Part shown: positions 14,486-21,109 of the stretch, one piece after another
How positions within the stretch are numbered: position 1 is the first letter of the stretch
Layout: each line of letters begins with the position of its first letter
Notes under the pieces: model-generated
What the model saw: the letters and a program-made list of their open reading frames with translations, nothing else
Databases searched by the model: none
What the model was told of the DNA's origin: nothing
Assembly (NCBI GenBank): GCA_030145015.1
Contig: JAQYWI010000081.1
Coordinates: 1-22,579 of the forward strand
Origin: Desulfobacterales bacterium
GTDB lineage: Bacteria; Desulfobacterota; Desulfobacteria; Desulfobacterales; JAHEIW01
Direction of reading: 5' to 3'
DNA: 22,579 nucleotides
Position numbers and translations under genes: made by a program

Positions 14486-14517
14486 CGGATTCAGCAATTT
14501 ACTGAATCCGTTTTTTT
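14486..14517 (+). terminator. Strong rho-independent terminator behind the tRNA fragment
   Basis: CGGATTCAG (14486-14494) and CTGAATCCG (14502-14510) form a perfect 9-bp stem with a 7-base loop, followed by seven T. It lies 17 bases after the CCA end and is best read as the original terminator of the disrupted tRNA-Leu gene. Confidence 0.88.
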
Positions 14518-14614
14518 ATGAACGCTGCATATGACCCGGCAGGTGCGCCATTGGAAGCCTTGGCAAGGGCGATCCAAAATATGCATTTTTTCGTGACCGT
14601 CCTCTATTCCAAAT

Positions 14615-14643
14615 AAAAAGGGGTGGCTCCGAAAAGCCACCCC
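14615..14643 (-). terminator. GGGGTGG-type terminator hairpin reading on the minus strand
   Basis: GGGGTGGCT (14620-14628) and AGCCACCCC (14635-14643) form a 9-bp stem with a 6-base loop; on the minus strand the stem is followed by TTTTTA. No minus-strand gene lies directly upstream of it. Its stem belongs to the same GGGGTGG/CCACCCC family as the hairpins at 20343-20367 and 20671-20696. Confidence 0.7.
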
Positions 14644-14746
14644 GTATGGTGCATAATATCAGATCAGATAAATCAACTCAGCTTCCGCGGCACCGAAGAT
14701 CTAAAATAAGAAATGAAATATAAATGTCAACCCTTTGCCCCAATTT

Positions 14747-14770
14747 AATATATGAATGTCCTCATTTACA
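14747..14770 (+). repeat. Right copy of an imperfect 24-bp direct repeat
   Basis: Pairs with 14163-14186 (one mismatch in 24). It lies 22 bases before the left end of the fold-back element. Confidence 0.6.
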
Positions 14771-14792
14771 TGACTACCCTGCTCAAAAATAA

Positions 14793-14937
14793 AGAAGTGG
14801 TTTCAAAACCTCAGATTGTGTTCGAGGGCAAGGCGCAAGCCGAGTCAAAAGCGCAGCATATACGGCAGTATGTGAGCATTTTGAGTCGGTTGGCAACGCA
14901 GCCATCGGACACTAGATGGGGTTTTGAAACCACTTCT
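14793..14937. mobile_element. 145-bp fold-back (MITE-like) element
   Basis: The ends are an 18-base perfect inverted repeat, AGAAGTGGTTTCAAAACC and its complement. The interior is also self-complementary with mismatches: GAGTCAAAA at 14849-14857 pairs imperfectly with TTTTGAGTC at 14879-14887, and CATATAC pairs with GTATGTG at the centre. The whole element could fold as one long hairpin with no coding capacity. This is the structure of a MITE or large palindromic repeat mobilised in trans. The right end abuts the ribosome-site region of the next gene. A target-site duplication is not clear. Confidence 0.75.
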
Positions 14938-14998
14938 AAAGGATATGAACGATTTTGCCGATAAATACATTGAGGAAAGTACTTTAGGAGAAAAAACG

Positions 14999-15337
14999 AT
15001 GATTGACCTTTTTGTAAATGGAATCGGCAACCTGTGCATGATCCTGCTGGCGGTTATCGGAATAGTTGGCCTGCATAAATTAAATAATAAGCAAATCCGC
15101 AAACACCAGGAATCGATGGAATATTACCTCTACAAAATTTCGCGCGTAACCGGACACAGCGAATACGATGTTTTCTGTAAATCTGCGGAGGACTGGCCGG
15201 TTGCCAGGATTTCCAAAGAAAAAATCGATGCAGATTTTAAAAGCTATTTAGGCCACAATGCGGTTCCGCCTTACGTGAATCACTTTGTCAGGCAAAATAA
15301 ACACCATATAGACGAACTGCACCTGCCTCAGATCTAA
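14999..15337 (+). CDS. Small one-TM protein of unknown function
   Basis: The best start is the ATG at 14999, eight bases after TAGGAG, giving 112 residues. An upstream in-frame ATG at 14945 lacks a properly spaced site, and frames opening further up would start inside the fold-back element. Residues about 8-23 (GIGNLCMILLAVIGIVGL) form one membrane helix. A basic, soluble tail of about 85 residues follows, with the blocks SRVTGHSEYDVF, SAEDWPVARISKEKIDADF and NHFVRQNKHHIDEL. The tail is expected in the cytoplasm. I do not recognise the family. The repeated ISKEKIDADFKSYL-type pattern looks conserved rather than random, so I consider it a real gene. It stands alone on the plus strand. Confidence 0.65.
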   Translation: MIDLFVNGIGNLCMILLAVIGIVGLHKLNNKQIRKHQESMEYYLYKISRVTGHSEYDVFCKSAEDWPVARISKEKIDADFKSYLGHNAVPPYVNHFVRQNKHHIDELHLPQI

Positions 15338-15395
15338 ATTGCGGTATTAGATTTCTTAACTATGCGTATTCACAACAGATCTGTGAGGTACTCAA

Positions 15396-15593
15396 TTATC
15401 TTTTTCCATAATTGATCGTTTTGATCCAGAACTCAGCTGCAGAAAGTTGAGTTTCAATACACTCAGCCCGCATTTGATGATTCGACCCCCATTTTTCAGT
15501 ACGCATACTTTCAATTTCTTCCCTGCCGTCAGCAAATGAAATAGAAGCGCACCATAAAATGGATAGTGTCAATACGACAATTCTTTTAAGCAT
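15396..15593 (-). CDS. Small secreted protein with signal peptide
   Basis: A 65-residue protein. MLKRIVVLTLSILWCASISFADG is a good Sec signal peptide, basic then hydrophobic, with ISFA-DG as the probable cleavage site. The mature part is only about 42 residues and contains WGSNHQMRAECIETQ, a W-x(4)-QM-x(3)-C-x(3)-Q pattern that recurs in small secreted bacterial proteins of unknown role. A GAAGGGCGG ribosome site precedes the ATG. It is divergent from the molybdopterin gene, with a 145-base shared upstream region. Function unknown. Confidence 0.6.
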   Translation of the reverse strand: MLKRIVVLTLSILWCASISFADGREEIESMRTEKWGSNHQMRAECIETQLSAAEFWIKTINYGKR

Positions 15594-15738
15594 ATTGACC
15601 GCCCTTCAAAATTGTAACGTTCTAAGAGTAAAGTGTCCGCTCAGGCACTATTGACCCTGATCGCAAAAACTGTTTTAAGTGATACGATTATCGTCCATTT
15701 TGTATTTAACAATTACAAAATCTGTCAAAGGAAAAAGG

Positions 15739-18120
15739 ATGAACTCACAAAAAGAAATCAGAGGCTACTGTTCCCAGTGCTCGGGTTGGTGTCCAACCGT
15801 CTCCGTCGTGAAAAACGGAGTTTTTGTGGAAGTCAGACCGGACAAGGACCATCCCCTCGGCCACAGTCTTTGTCCAAAGGGACTGGCCGGGCCGGAACTG
15901 GTCTACAACCGTCAACGCCTCCAGTATCCAATGCGCAGGACCAGGCCCAAGAGCGATCCCGATCCAGGGTGGGAAAGGATCACCTGGGGCGACGCATTGG
16001 GAATCGCTGCCGAGAAAATCCAGGAGGTCAAGACGACCTATGGTGACGAGGCCATCGCCGTGACCCGCAGCGGCCCGGCGGGCTCGCCCATGGGGGAACT
16101 GGGCCTGTGGGTCACCCGCTTTGCCAATGCCCTACTCACCCCCAACAACGTGGCCACAACCCATATCTGCCAGTGGCACCGGGATTGCGGTTCTGCCTAT
16201 ACCTATGGAAATATTGGCAGAATGCATTCAGCCGGGAGGGCGGAATTTGACAGATCCGCCTGCATTCTGATTTGGGGGAGCAATACCCATGCCACCCGTT
16301 CTTCCCTGCTCCCATTCATAAAGCGGGGCCTGGATAACGGGGCAAAGCTGATCGTGATCGATCCGCGCAGGACCGAAATTGCGGCCATGGCCGACCTGTG
16401 GCTGCAGGTGCGGCCGGGAACGGACGGTGCCCTGGCCCTGGGGATGATCCATGAGATGATCCGGGAAGATCTCTATGATTTGGAATTTGTAAGGGATTGG
16501 ACGACCGCTCCTTTCCTTGTAAGAGGCGATACAGGAAATTTCCTCATGGGGGATACACTCGCTCCAGGGGGGGATCCTTCAAGTTATGCCATGATGCAGG
16601 CAGGAATCGGAGACCCGCAGCCATATTTCCCCGGTTCGCCTCTCACGGAAAGGACGCTCCTGGAGGGCGCTTTTCATCTGAAGACGGCCGACGGTAAAGA
16701 CGCCCAATGCAGGACCGTGTTTGACCTTTTGCGCGAGTCGGTTTCCCAATACTCTCTCAACGAGACAGAGTCCATCACCGGGATCCCCCGGGACAAGATA
16801 CGGGAAGCGGCAAGGATGCTTGCAAAGATCAAACCGGCATGCTGGTATTCATGGAACGGTATCGAGCAGAACATCAATGCGACCCAGACCAACCGCGCCG
16901 TTTGTGTGCTCTATGCCCTGACCGGCAACTTTGACACACCCGGGGGGAATACGGTTCTAGGGGGGCTCGCTGCCAACCCCGTGCTCGGGCATGATATGCT
17001 GAGCATCGAAGGGGATGAACGCCGTCTGGGCTTTCGCGAACGGCCCCTGGGCCCTTGCGGGACATTCAAGAGCACCCAGGCCTATGAGGTGTACAAGGCC
17101 ATCCTGACGGGAAAACCCTATCCGGTGAAGGGCCTCATCGGTTTTGGCGGAAACATTATTATGTCCAATGCCCCCAGCAGACTGGCCAGAGAGGCCCTTT
17201 CCCGGTTGGACTTCCACGTGGAGTCCGAACTCTTTCTCTCACCGGCGGCGGCGCTTGCAGACCTCGTACTGCCCGCTGCCAGTTCCTGGGAGAGCTGGCA
17301 CGTGGGGGGCAATATCGGCCCGTTTGGCGACAAGGGATACATTCAGCTGCGGCCGGCAGTGGTACCTCCGCAGCATGAGTCCTGGCCGGACATGCAGATC
17401 ATGTTTGAACTGGCAAGGCGACTGGGAAAGGGAGCTGCCTTCTGGGACGGAGATATTGAGGCGGGATTCAACTACCAGTTCGCACCTTCCAATGTCACGG
17501 TTGCGCAACTGAAGGCCAACCCGGGGCCCGTCACCATTGACCTGAACATGGAATATCAGAAGTATGCGAAAAAGGACGATGCAGGCCATTTCGTGGGTCT
17601 GCCCACGCCGTCAAAAAGGGTGGAGTTGTACTCCATTCCCCTCAGGGAAGGGGGGCATGATCCCCTGCCAAGCTGGAAGGAACCTCTCTCTGCCTGCTTC
17701 CCCGGGGAGAATATCAGAGAGAAGTACCCGCTTCTGGTCATCAACAGCAAGGTGGTGGAGTACTCCCATTCCCAGCATCGCTCCATCCCTTCTCTGAGAA
17801 AACGCGTTCCCCACCCCTATCTGGAAATCAACCCCAAAAGGGCCCAAGCATTGGGCGTTCAGGATGGACATGCGGTGCTCCTGGAGACGCCCCACGGAAG
17901 CATTACACTGACTGCAAGAATTACCGGCGATATTTCTCCTGATGTGGTCTGCACCCAGAACGGGTGGTGGCAGGCCTGTGAAGCCCTGGACCTTCCCGGA
18001 TATGACCCCTATTCCTCAAAGGGAGCAAATGTCAACCTGCTGTACGAAACCCAAAACATCGATCCCATCAGCGGGTCCCTGCCCATCAAGGGTTATCCCT
18101 GCAGGGTGAAGAAGGTATAG
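15739..18120 (+). CDS. Molybdopterin-dependent oxidoreductase (DMSO reductase superfamily), orphan catalytic subunit
   Basis: 793 residues from the ATG at 15739, which follows AAAGGAAAAAGG. An in-frame ATG 60 bases upstream lacks a ribosome site. Residues 11-45 carry a 4Fe-4S motif, C11-x2-C14-x3-C18-x26-C45. The molybdopterin domains follow, with LIWGSNTHATRSS, KLIVIDPRRTEIAAMADLWLQVRPGTDGALALGMIH, and a C-terminal dinucleotide-binding domain from about residue 660 (LLVINSKVVEYSHSQHRSIP ... NPKRAQALGVQDGHAVLLETP). C144 in THICQWHRD is the likely Mo or W ligand. No twin-arginine signal is present, so it is cytoplasmic. No FeS-transfer or membrane-anchor gene follows. It may be an oxidoreductase or a non-redox member such as a hydratase or transhydroxylase. 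The substrate is not predictable. The gene is richer in G+C than the island genes. Confidence 0.92.
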   Translation: MNSQKEIRGYCSQCSGWCPTVSVVKNGVFVEVRPDKDHPLGHSLCPKGLAGPELVYNRQRLQYPMRRTRPKSDPDPGWERITWGDALGIAAEKIQEVKTTYGDEAIAVTRSGPAGSPMGELGLWVTRFANALLTPNNVATTHICQWHRDCGSAYTYGNIGRMHSAGRAEFDRSACILIWGSNTHATRSSLLPFIKRGLDNGAKLIVIDPRRTEIAAMADLWLQVRPGTDGALALGMIHEMIREDLYDLEFVRDWTTAPFLVRGDTGNFLMGDTLAPGGDPSSYAMMQAGIGDPQPYFPGSPLTERTLLEGAFHLKTADGKDAQCRTVFDLLRESVSQYSLNETESITGIPRDKIREAARMLAKIKPACWYSWNGIEQNINATQTNRAVCVLYALTGNFDTPGGNTVLGGLAANPVLGHDMLSIEGDERRLGFRERPLGPCGTFKSTQAYEVYKAILTGKPYPVKGLIGFGGNIIMSNAPSRLAREALSRLDFHVESELFLSPAAALADLVLPAASSWESWHVGGNIGPFGDKGYIQLRPAVVPPQHESWPDMQIMFELARRLGKGAAFWDGDIEAGFNYQFAPSNVTVAQLKANPGPVTIDLNMEYQKYAKKDDAGHFVGLPTPSKRVELYSIPLREGGHDPLPSWKEPLSACFPGENIREKYPLLVINSKVVEYSHSQHRSIPSLRKRVPHPYLEINPKRAQALGVQDGHAVLLETPHGSITLTARITGDISPDVVCTQNGWWQACEALDLPGYDPYSSKGANVNLLYETQNIDPISGSLPIKGYPCRVKKV

Positions 18121-18251
18121 GCACCAGGTGCCCGGCGCCGTTTATTGCTTGAAAAATAATGCCTTGCTCCCATTGTCAAACCGCCCGGGTCGCCTTATTG
18201 TTTGAAATGCGAATATCAAAAATATAAACCAGCAGCAGGAGGAATCAACTC

Positions 18252-19199
18252 ATGGAAAAACGTAAGCTCGGTAATTCCGGATTGGAAGTTGCGCCATTGG
18301 CATTTGGCGGCAATGTTTTCGGCTGGACGGCAGATGAGCCCACTTCGTTCGCGTTGCTCGATGCGTTTGTTGACGCCGGTTTTAATCTGATTGATACGGC
18401 GGACATGTATTCAACCTGGGTTGAGGGTCACAAGGGGGGCGAATCAGAGACGATTCTCGGCAAATGGTTGAAGCACAGCGGAAAGCGCGAGAAGGTTATC
18501 ATCGCCTCCAAGGTTGGAAAAGAAATGGGACCGAATCTCCAGGGCCTTTCAAAAACCTACATACTGCAGGCGGTCGAGGCTTCCCTCCGGCGTTTGCAGA
18601 CGGATTATATTGATTTGTACCAGTCACACGCCGACGATCCGGATACCCCTCTGGAAGAAACTCTGGAAGCCTATGGCCAATTAATCAAACAGGGAAAAAT
18701 CAGGGCAATAGGTGCGTCCAATTACAGCGCAGAGCGTCTGGCGCAGTCACTGGAGGTCAGCGAACAAACCGGCTATCCCCGCTACGAGAGCCTGCAGCCT
18801 TTATTCAATCTCTATGACCGCGACGATTATGAAAAGGAGCTCGAACCGCTATGCCGGGAAAAGGGAATAGGTGTGATCAGCTACTTTTCCCTGGGCAGCG
18901 GGTTTCTCACCGGCAAGTATCGATCCGAAGACGATCTGACAAATAGCGCTCGCGGCGAGTTTGTCAAAAAATATCTCAACGAGCGGGGATTCAGAATCAT
19001 CCGGGCCCTGGACAGCGTCGCGCAAGAACATAACATGACTCCCGCACAGGTTGCGCTCGCCTGGTTGATCTCTAATCCGAGCATTACGGCCCCGATTGCC
19101 AGCGCCACGAATCTTGAGCAATTAAACGAATTGATCGAAGCGACAACGATTGAGTTGAATCCCTCTGTGATCGCTCGATTGAATCAAGCAAGTGTCTAA
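18252..19199 (+). CDS. Aldo/keto reductase
   Basis: A 315-residue NADPH-dependent aldo/keto reductase. The N-terminal LGNSGLEVAPLAFGGNVFGW is typical of the Gfo-like YajO/YghZ branch. The catalytic tetrad is D48 and Y53 in LIDTADMYS, K87 in IIASKVG, and H126 in DLYQSHADD. IGASNYSAERL and the C-terminal ASATNLEQLNELIEA provide the cofactor-binding pocket. Length is standard. The start follows GGAGGA. It lies 131 bases after the molybdopterin gene on the same strand, so co-transcription is possible, although the spacer has no clear shared feature. A rho-independent terminator follows. It reduces aldehydes or ketones in the cytoplasm; the substrate is unknown. Confidence 0.95.
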   Translation: MEKRKLGNSGLEVAPLAFGGNVFGWTADEPTSFALLDAFVDAGFNLIDTADMYSTWVEGHKGGESETILGKWLKHSGKREKVIIASKVGKEMGPNLQGLSKTYILQAVEASLRRLQTDYIDLYQSHADDPDTPLEETLEAYGQLIKQGKIRAIGASNYSAERLAQSLEVSEQTGYPRYESLQPLFNLYDRDDYEKELEPLCREKGIGVISYFSLGSGFLTGKYRSEDDLTNSARGEFVKKYLNERGFRIIRALDSVAQEHNMTPAQVALAWLISNPSITAPIASATNLEQLNELIEATTIELNPSVIARLNQASV

Positions 19200-19277
19200 A
19201 TGTTTTCAAGCGAAATTGTAGCCCATAAATCGGGCATTCCGAACGAATAAGGGACGCCCAGGAAATGGAGTAAAAGA

Positions 19278-19311
19278 GGTAGAGCCAGACATGACTCTAC
19301 CCCCCTTTTTT
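19278..19311 (+). terminator. Rho-independent terminator after the aldo/keto reductase
   Basis: GGTAGAG (19278-19284) and CTCTACC (19295-19301) form the stem, followed by CCCC and six T. It lies 79 bases after the reductase stop, at the convergent end with the 97-residue gene. Confidence 0.8.
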
Positions 19312-19312
19312 A

Positions 19313-19606
19313 CTATGCCATTAATTTGATAGCCTCACTAACTTTAGAACATATTCTGATATCGTAGCTATAGCCCGGCACATCGATAAAATTGAGATAG
19401 GCCTTAGTGATGGCACCAAATGCTTCTCCGGCCTTAGCGTCATCGACTTCTAAAATGGAAATGTTTTGAAAACCTGCCCCGGTTGTAGAATAAACATAAT
19501 TACCTTTTCCCTTGATATACTCGGGCAAGCGCGGCAACTCCAAAAACCGCTTAGTAACTTCCTTGCCACTTTGTACGGGATAGTCTGAGAAACAAATGAT
19601 TATCAT
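19313..19606 (-). CDS. Conserved-looking 97-residue protein of unknown function
   Basis: The start is the ATG at 19606, seven bases after GAGGAG; an in-frame ATG 15 bases upstream lacks that spacing. The sequence begins MIIICFSDYPVQSGKEVTKRFLELP, then NYVYSTTGAGFQNISILEVDDAKAGEAFGAI, and ends SYDIRICSKVSEAIKLM. Strand-helix-strand-strand-helix-strand spacing suggests a small ferredoxin-like (dimeric alpha/beta barrel type) fold. This is a guess from the pattern. I do not recall a named family. It converges with the aldo/keto reductase. A minus-strand hairpin with T-run lies about 105 bases upstream of its start. Confidence 0.72.
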   Translation of the reverse strand: MIIICFSDYPVQSGKEVTKRFLELPRLPEYIKGKGNYVYSTTGAGFQNISILEVDDAKAGEAFGAITKAYLNFIDVPGYSYDIRICSKVSEAIKLMA

Positions 19607-19709
19607 TTTCGATCTCCTCATTGAAAGTGAAAATTAATTTTCCTCAATGAAATTATTCGTAATTGTTTGTAAAAACCCATTCAGCAGCAAAAAAATAAAG
19701 ATTGAAAAT

Positions 19710-19750
19710 AAAAAAGCCTCCAACAAGGTTATCGTAACCTTCAAGGAGGC
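19710..19750 (-). terminator. Strong terminator-like double stem on the minus strand
   Basis: On the minus strand GCCTCC pairs with GGAGGC (19745-19750 with 19716-19721), and inside it AAGGTTA pairs with TAACCTT around a 3-base loop. TTTTTTATTTT follows. It would stop transcription entering the 97-residue gene from the right, but no minus-strand gene is visible to the right within 1.4 kb. Confidence 0.7.
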
Positions 19751-20036
19751 CTTGTATAGGAAATTTCAAGCGCCCTATTTTAAAAAATAATTTCATAACT
19801 TGTTGGGTGAAAATAGTTGTTTTGTAAACAAAAGAAGCTTCAAAATGGGCGATGCGGAGCGATTCAGGAACAGGGTCAGCTGAAAACGAATTCTATTTAC
19901 GAGGGAAGGTGCAGGTTCAATATAAAGAAAAGAGCCGAAAAAGAGAATCCTTATCAACGGCAATATAATAGCGCATTTGATATGTCAACCAAAAGCATAT
20001 GAAAGGTTATTGAAAAGCGAATAAGGGAACCAAAAA
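19751..20036. other. Spacer without a gene
   Basis: I see no plausible gene in this stretch; open frames lack ribosome sites and protein-like sequence. Together with the hairpins to the right it forms part of a roughly 1.5 kb gene-free region. Confidence 0.5.
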
Positions 20037-20108
20037 ATGAATCTTGAATTAAAGTTTAAGACTCATGCATTCATTACTATCATGGACAGGCCCGGCGCGC
20101 TCTATTGA
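20037..20108 (+). CDS. Possible 23-residue ORF reading like the start of an ACT domain
   Basis: ATG at 20037 with AAGGGA ten bases upstream. It reads MNLELKFKTHAFITIMDRPGALY, then TGA. The ITIMDRPGAL segment has the look of the first strand and loop of an ACT domain (xxDRPGxL), so this may be the 5' scrap of a broken gene. Downstream frames do not continue the domain. It might also be chance. Confidence 0.25.
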   Translation: MNLELKFKTHAFITIMDRPGALY

Positions 20109-20148
20109 GCTATGCCGGACAGGCAATTCAGAGCTCTAAGACGATTTA

Positions 20149-20219
20149 GGCCGGAAAACGACACGTCTTCGCTCTGGCGGGCTTCGCCGCCCCAGGCAAG
20201 TCGTGTTAGCCGGTCTTTT
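20149..20219 (+). other. Long structured hairpin followed by TTTT, possible small RNA or terminator
   Basis: Outer strands GGCCGG (20149-20154) and CCGGTC (20210-20215) pair with one G-U. Inside, ACACG pairs with CGTGT and CTGG pairs with CCAG, capped by a GGGCTTCGCC tetraloop-type tip. Four T follow at 20216-20219. This is too ordered for chance, but no known RNA family is recognised. No gene ends directly before it. Confidence 0.5.
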
Positions 20220-20336
20220 AAAGCGGTTCGGGTCGACTGGTTGATGGATTCATAGAAACTTATAATTTTATGGGCCTCCCCGTTCCTAAACTGGATTGCG
20301 CAGATTCAAGCCTGTATTAACCCCACCACATACACC

Positions 20337-20367
20337 AAAAAAGGGGTGGTTCAATTTGAACCACCCC
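20337..20367 (-). terminator. GGGGTGGTTCA hairpin with T-run on the minus strand
   Basis: GGGGTGGTTCA (20343-20353) and TGAACCACCCC (20357-20367) form a perfect 11-bp stem with a 3-base loop; on the minus strand TTTTTT follows. It belongs to the same palindrome family as 14620-14643 and 20671-20696. Confidence 0.75.
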
Positions 20368-20572
20368 CTAATAAGGTGTAGCTTCCAAAATGCCGTTGTT
20401 AATTTCTCTGCTGCTGCCAACCCAGAAGGCTGGACATAAAAGCAGAAAAAAATGCACAAACATTCCAGAAGTCACTGAACAGAATAATGCAATGTTTTAG
20501 AAATTCAAGGGGGTATGGCAATTTTTTTTTACCGGAGTATAATTTGAACCGTAATGGGGGAGCGGCTGATGG

Positions 20573-20613
20573 AAAAAACAAAAGGGCAGCCCATTCGGTG
20601 AATGACTGCCCTT
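20573..20613 (-). terminator. GGGCAG hairpin with T-run on the minus strand
   Basis: AAGGGCAG (20582-20589) and CTGCCCTT (20606-20613) pair perfectly, with an inner CATTC/GAATG stem. On the minus strand the 3' side is TTTTGTTTTTT. An adjoining inverted repeat CGAGAGG (20616-20622)/CCTCTCG (20651-20657) makes this a string of hairpins. Confidence 0.65.
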
Positions 20614-20670
20614 AACGAGAGGAAAGCGGATGGATAAATGAAGCCTCCCGCCTCTCGGTTGCTATTGGTC

Positions 20671-20702
20671 GGGTGGTTCACATATAGGAACCACCCATTT
20701 TT
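20671..20702 (+). terminator. GGGTGGTTC hairpin followed by ATTTTT
   Basis: GGGTGGTTC (20671-20679) and GAACCACCC (20688-20696) form a 9-bp stem with an 8-base loop, followed by ATTTTT on the plus strand. Third member of the GGGTGG palindrome family in the window. Confidence 0.6.
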
Positions 20703-20830
20703 AAAGGAGGAGCAGATGATAATTTGGCAATGACAGACCAAACCATCTGTGAATATGTCGTCAATATATTATTATCCTTACAATCAGACCCCTATTAATC
20801 CGTCTATCGCATATTTTTTCAGACCGAACT

Positions 20831-20880
20831 GTCAAATGCTGTCAAATGCTGTAAAGTTGTGTAAAATCTTGAAAATACTT
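20831..20880 (+). repeat. Five tandem 10-bp degenerate repeats upstream of the SpvB-type gene
   Basis: The bases fall into decamers GTCAAATGCT, GTCAAATGCT, GTAAAGTTGT, GTAAAATCTT, GAAAATACTT. The first two are identical, the next share GTAAA and the last is looser. A 10-bp period places each unit on the same face of the helix, as in arrays of regulator-binding sites. They lie just upstream of the candidate promoter. Confidence 0.5.
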
Positions 20881-20891
20881 CATTTTTTGGC

Positions 20892-20920
20892 TTGTATTTA
20901 TTTTAATGACTTGCTAAATT
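20892..20920 (+). promoter_or_regulatory. Candidate sigma-70 promoter for the SpvB-type gene
   Basis: TTGTAT (20892-20897), a 17-base spacer, and TAAATT (20915-20920). The match to consensus is moderate. A transcript starting near 20927 would have a leader of about 180 bases containing the terminator at 21033-21070. Confidence 0.35.
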
Positions 20921-20959
20921 AGCAGCCCATCAGCAAGCCCAACTACGGAGATATTACAT

Positions 20960-21070
20960 GTAAACCTTAACCTCGATCAGAAAGCAGGCGCTTATGCCAA
21001 CAAGAGGTTTACCCGCCAAAACCGTATGAACGCCCCTGAGGAATCGTGAGATTTCTTTAGGGGTTTTTTT
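20960..21070 (+). promoter_or_regulatory. Attenuator-like leader with terminator ahead of the SpvB-type gene
   Basis: A clear rho-independent terminator (CCCCT at 21033-21037 with AGGGG at 21059-21063, an inner GAATC/GATTT stem, then seven T) lies only 40 bases before the start codon of the next gene. Upstream, GTAAACC (20960-20966) can pair with GGTTTAC (21006-21012), while AACCTC (20969-20974) can pair with the overlapping GAGGTT (21004-21009). These are mutually exclusive. An 11-codon frame (ATG 20994 to TGA 21029, MPTRGLPAKTV) ends just before the terminator. This suggests conditional termination, but no known riboswitch family is recognised. Confidence 0.5.
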
Positions 21071-21109
21071 ATTTTTAGAACACTTTCTTTGGATAGAGGG
21101 AGGTGGTTA

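Noticed and set aside
14752..14964. 70-codon plus-strand frame across the fold-back element
   Set aside because: Its sequence is almost entirely the palindromic element, so the open frame is incidental.
15739..18120. Acetylene hydratase assignment for the molybdopterin protein
   Set aside because: Acetylene hydratase has Asp right after the second cluster cysteine (CxxCD); here the residue is Ser, and the residue after C144 is Gln instead of Ile.
20085..20125. tRNA-like sequence on the minus strand (GCTC...GAGC D-arm-like, CCGG ends)
   Set aside because: The D-loop is too short and no anticodon or T-arm follows; a simple CCGGC/GCCGG hairpin explains it.
20831..20880. CRISPR-like short repeats
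   Set aside because: Units are 10 bases with no spacers and no cas genes nearby; no CRISPR array is visible anywhere in the window.
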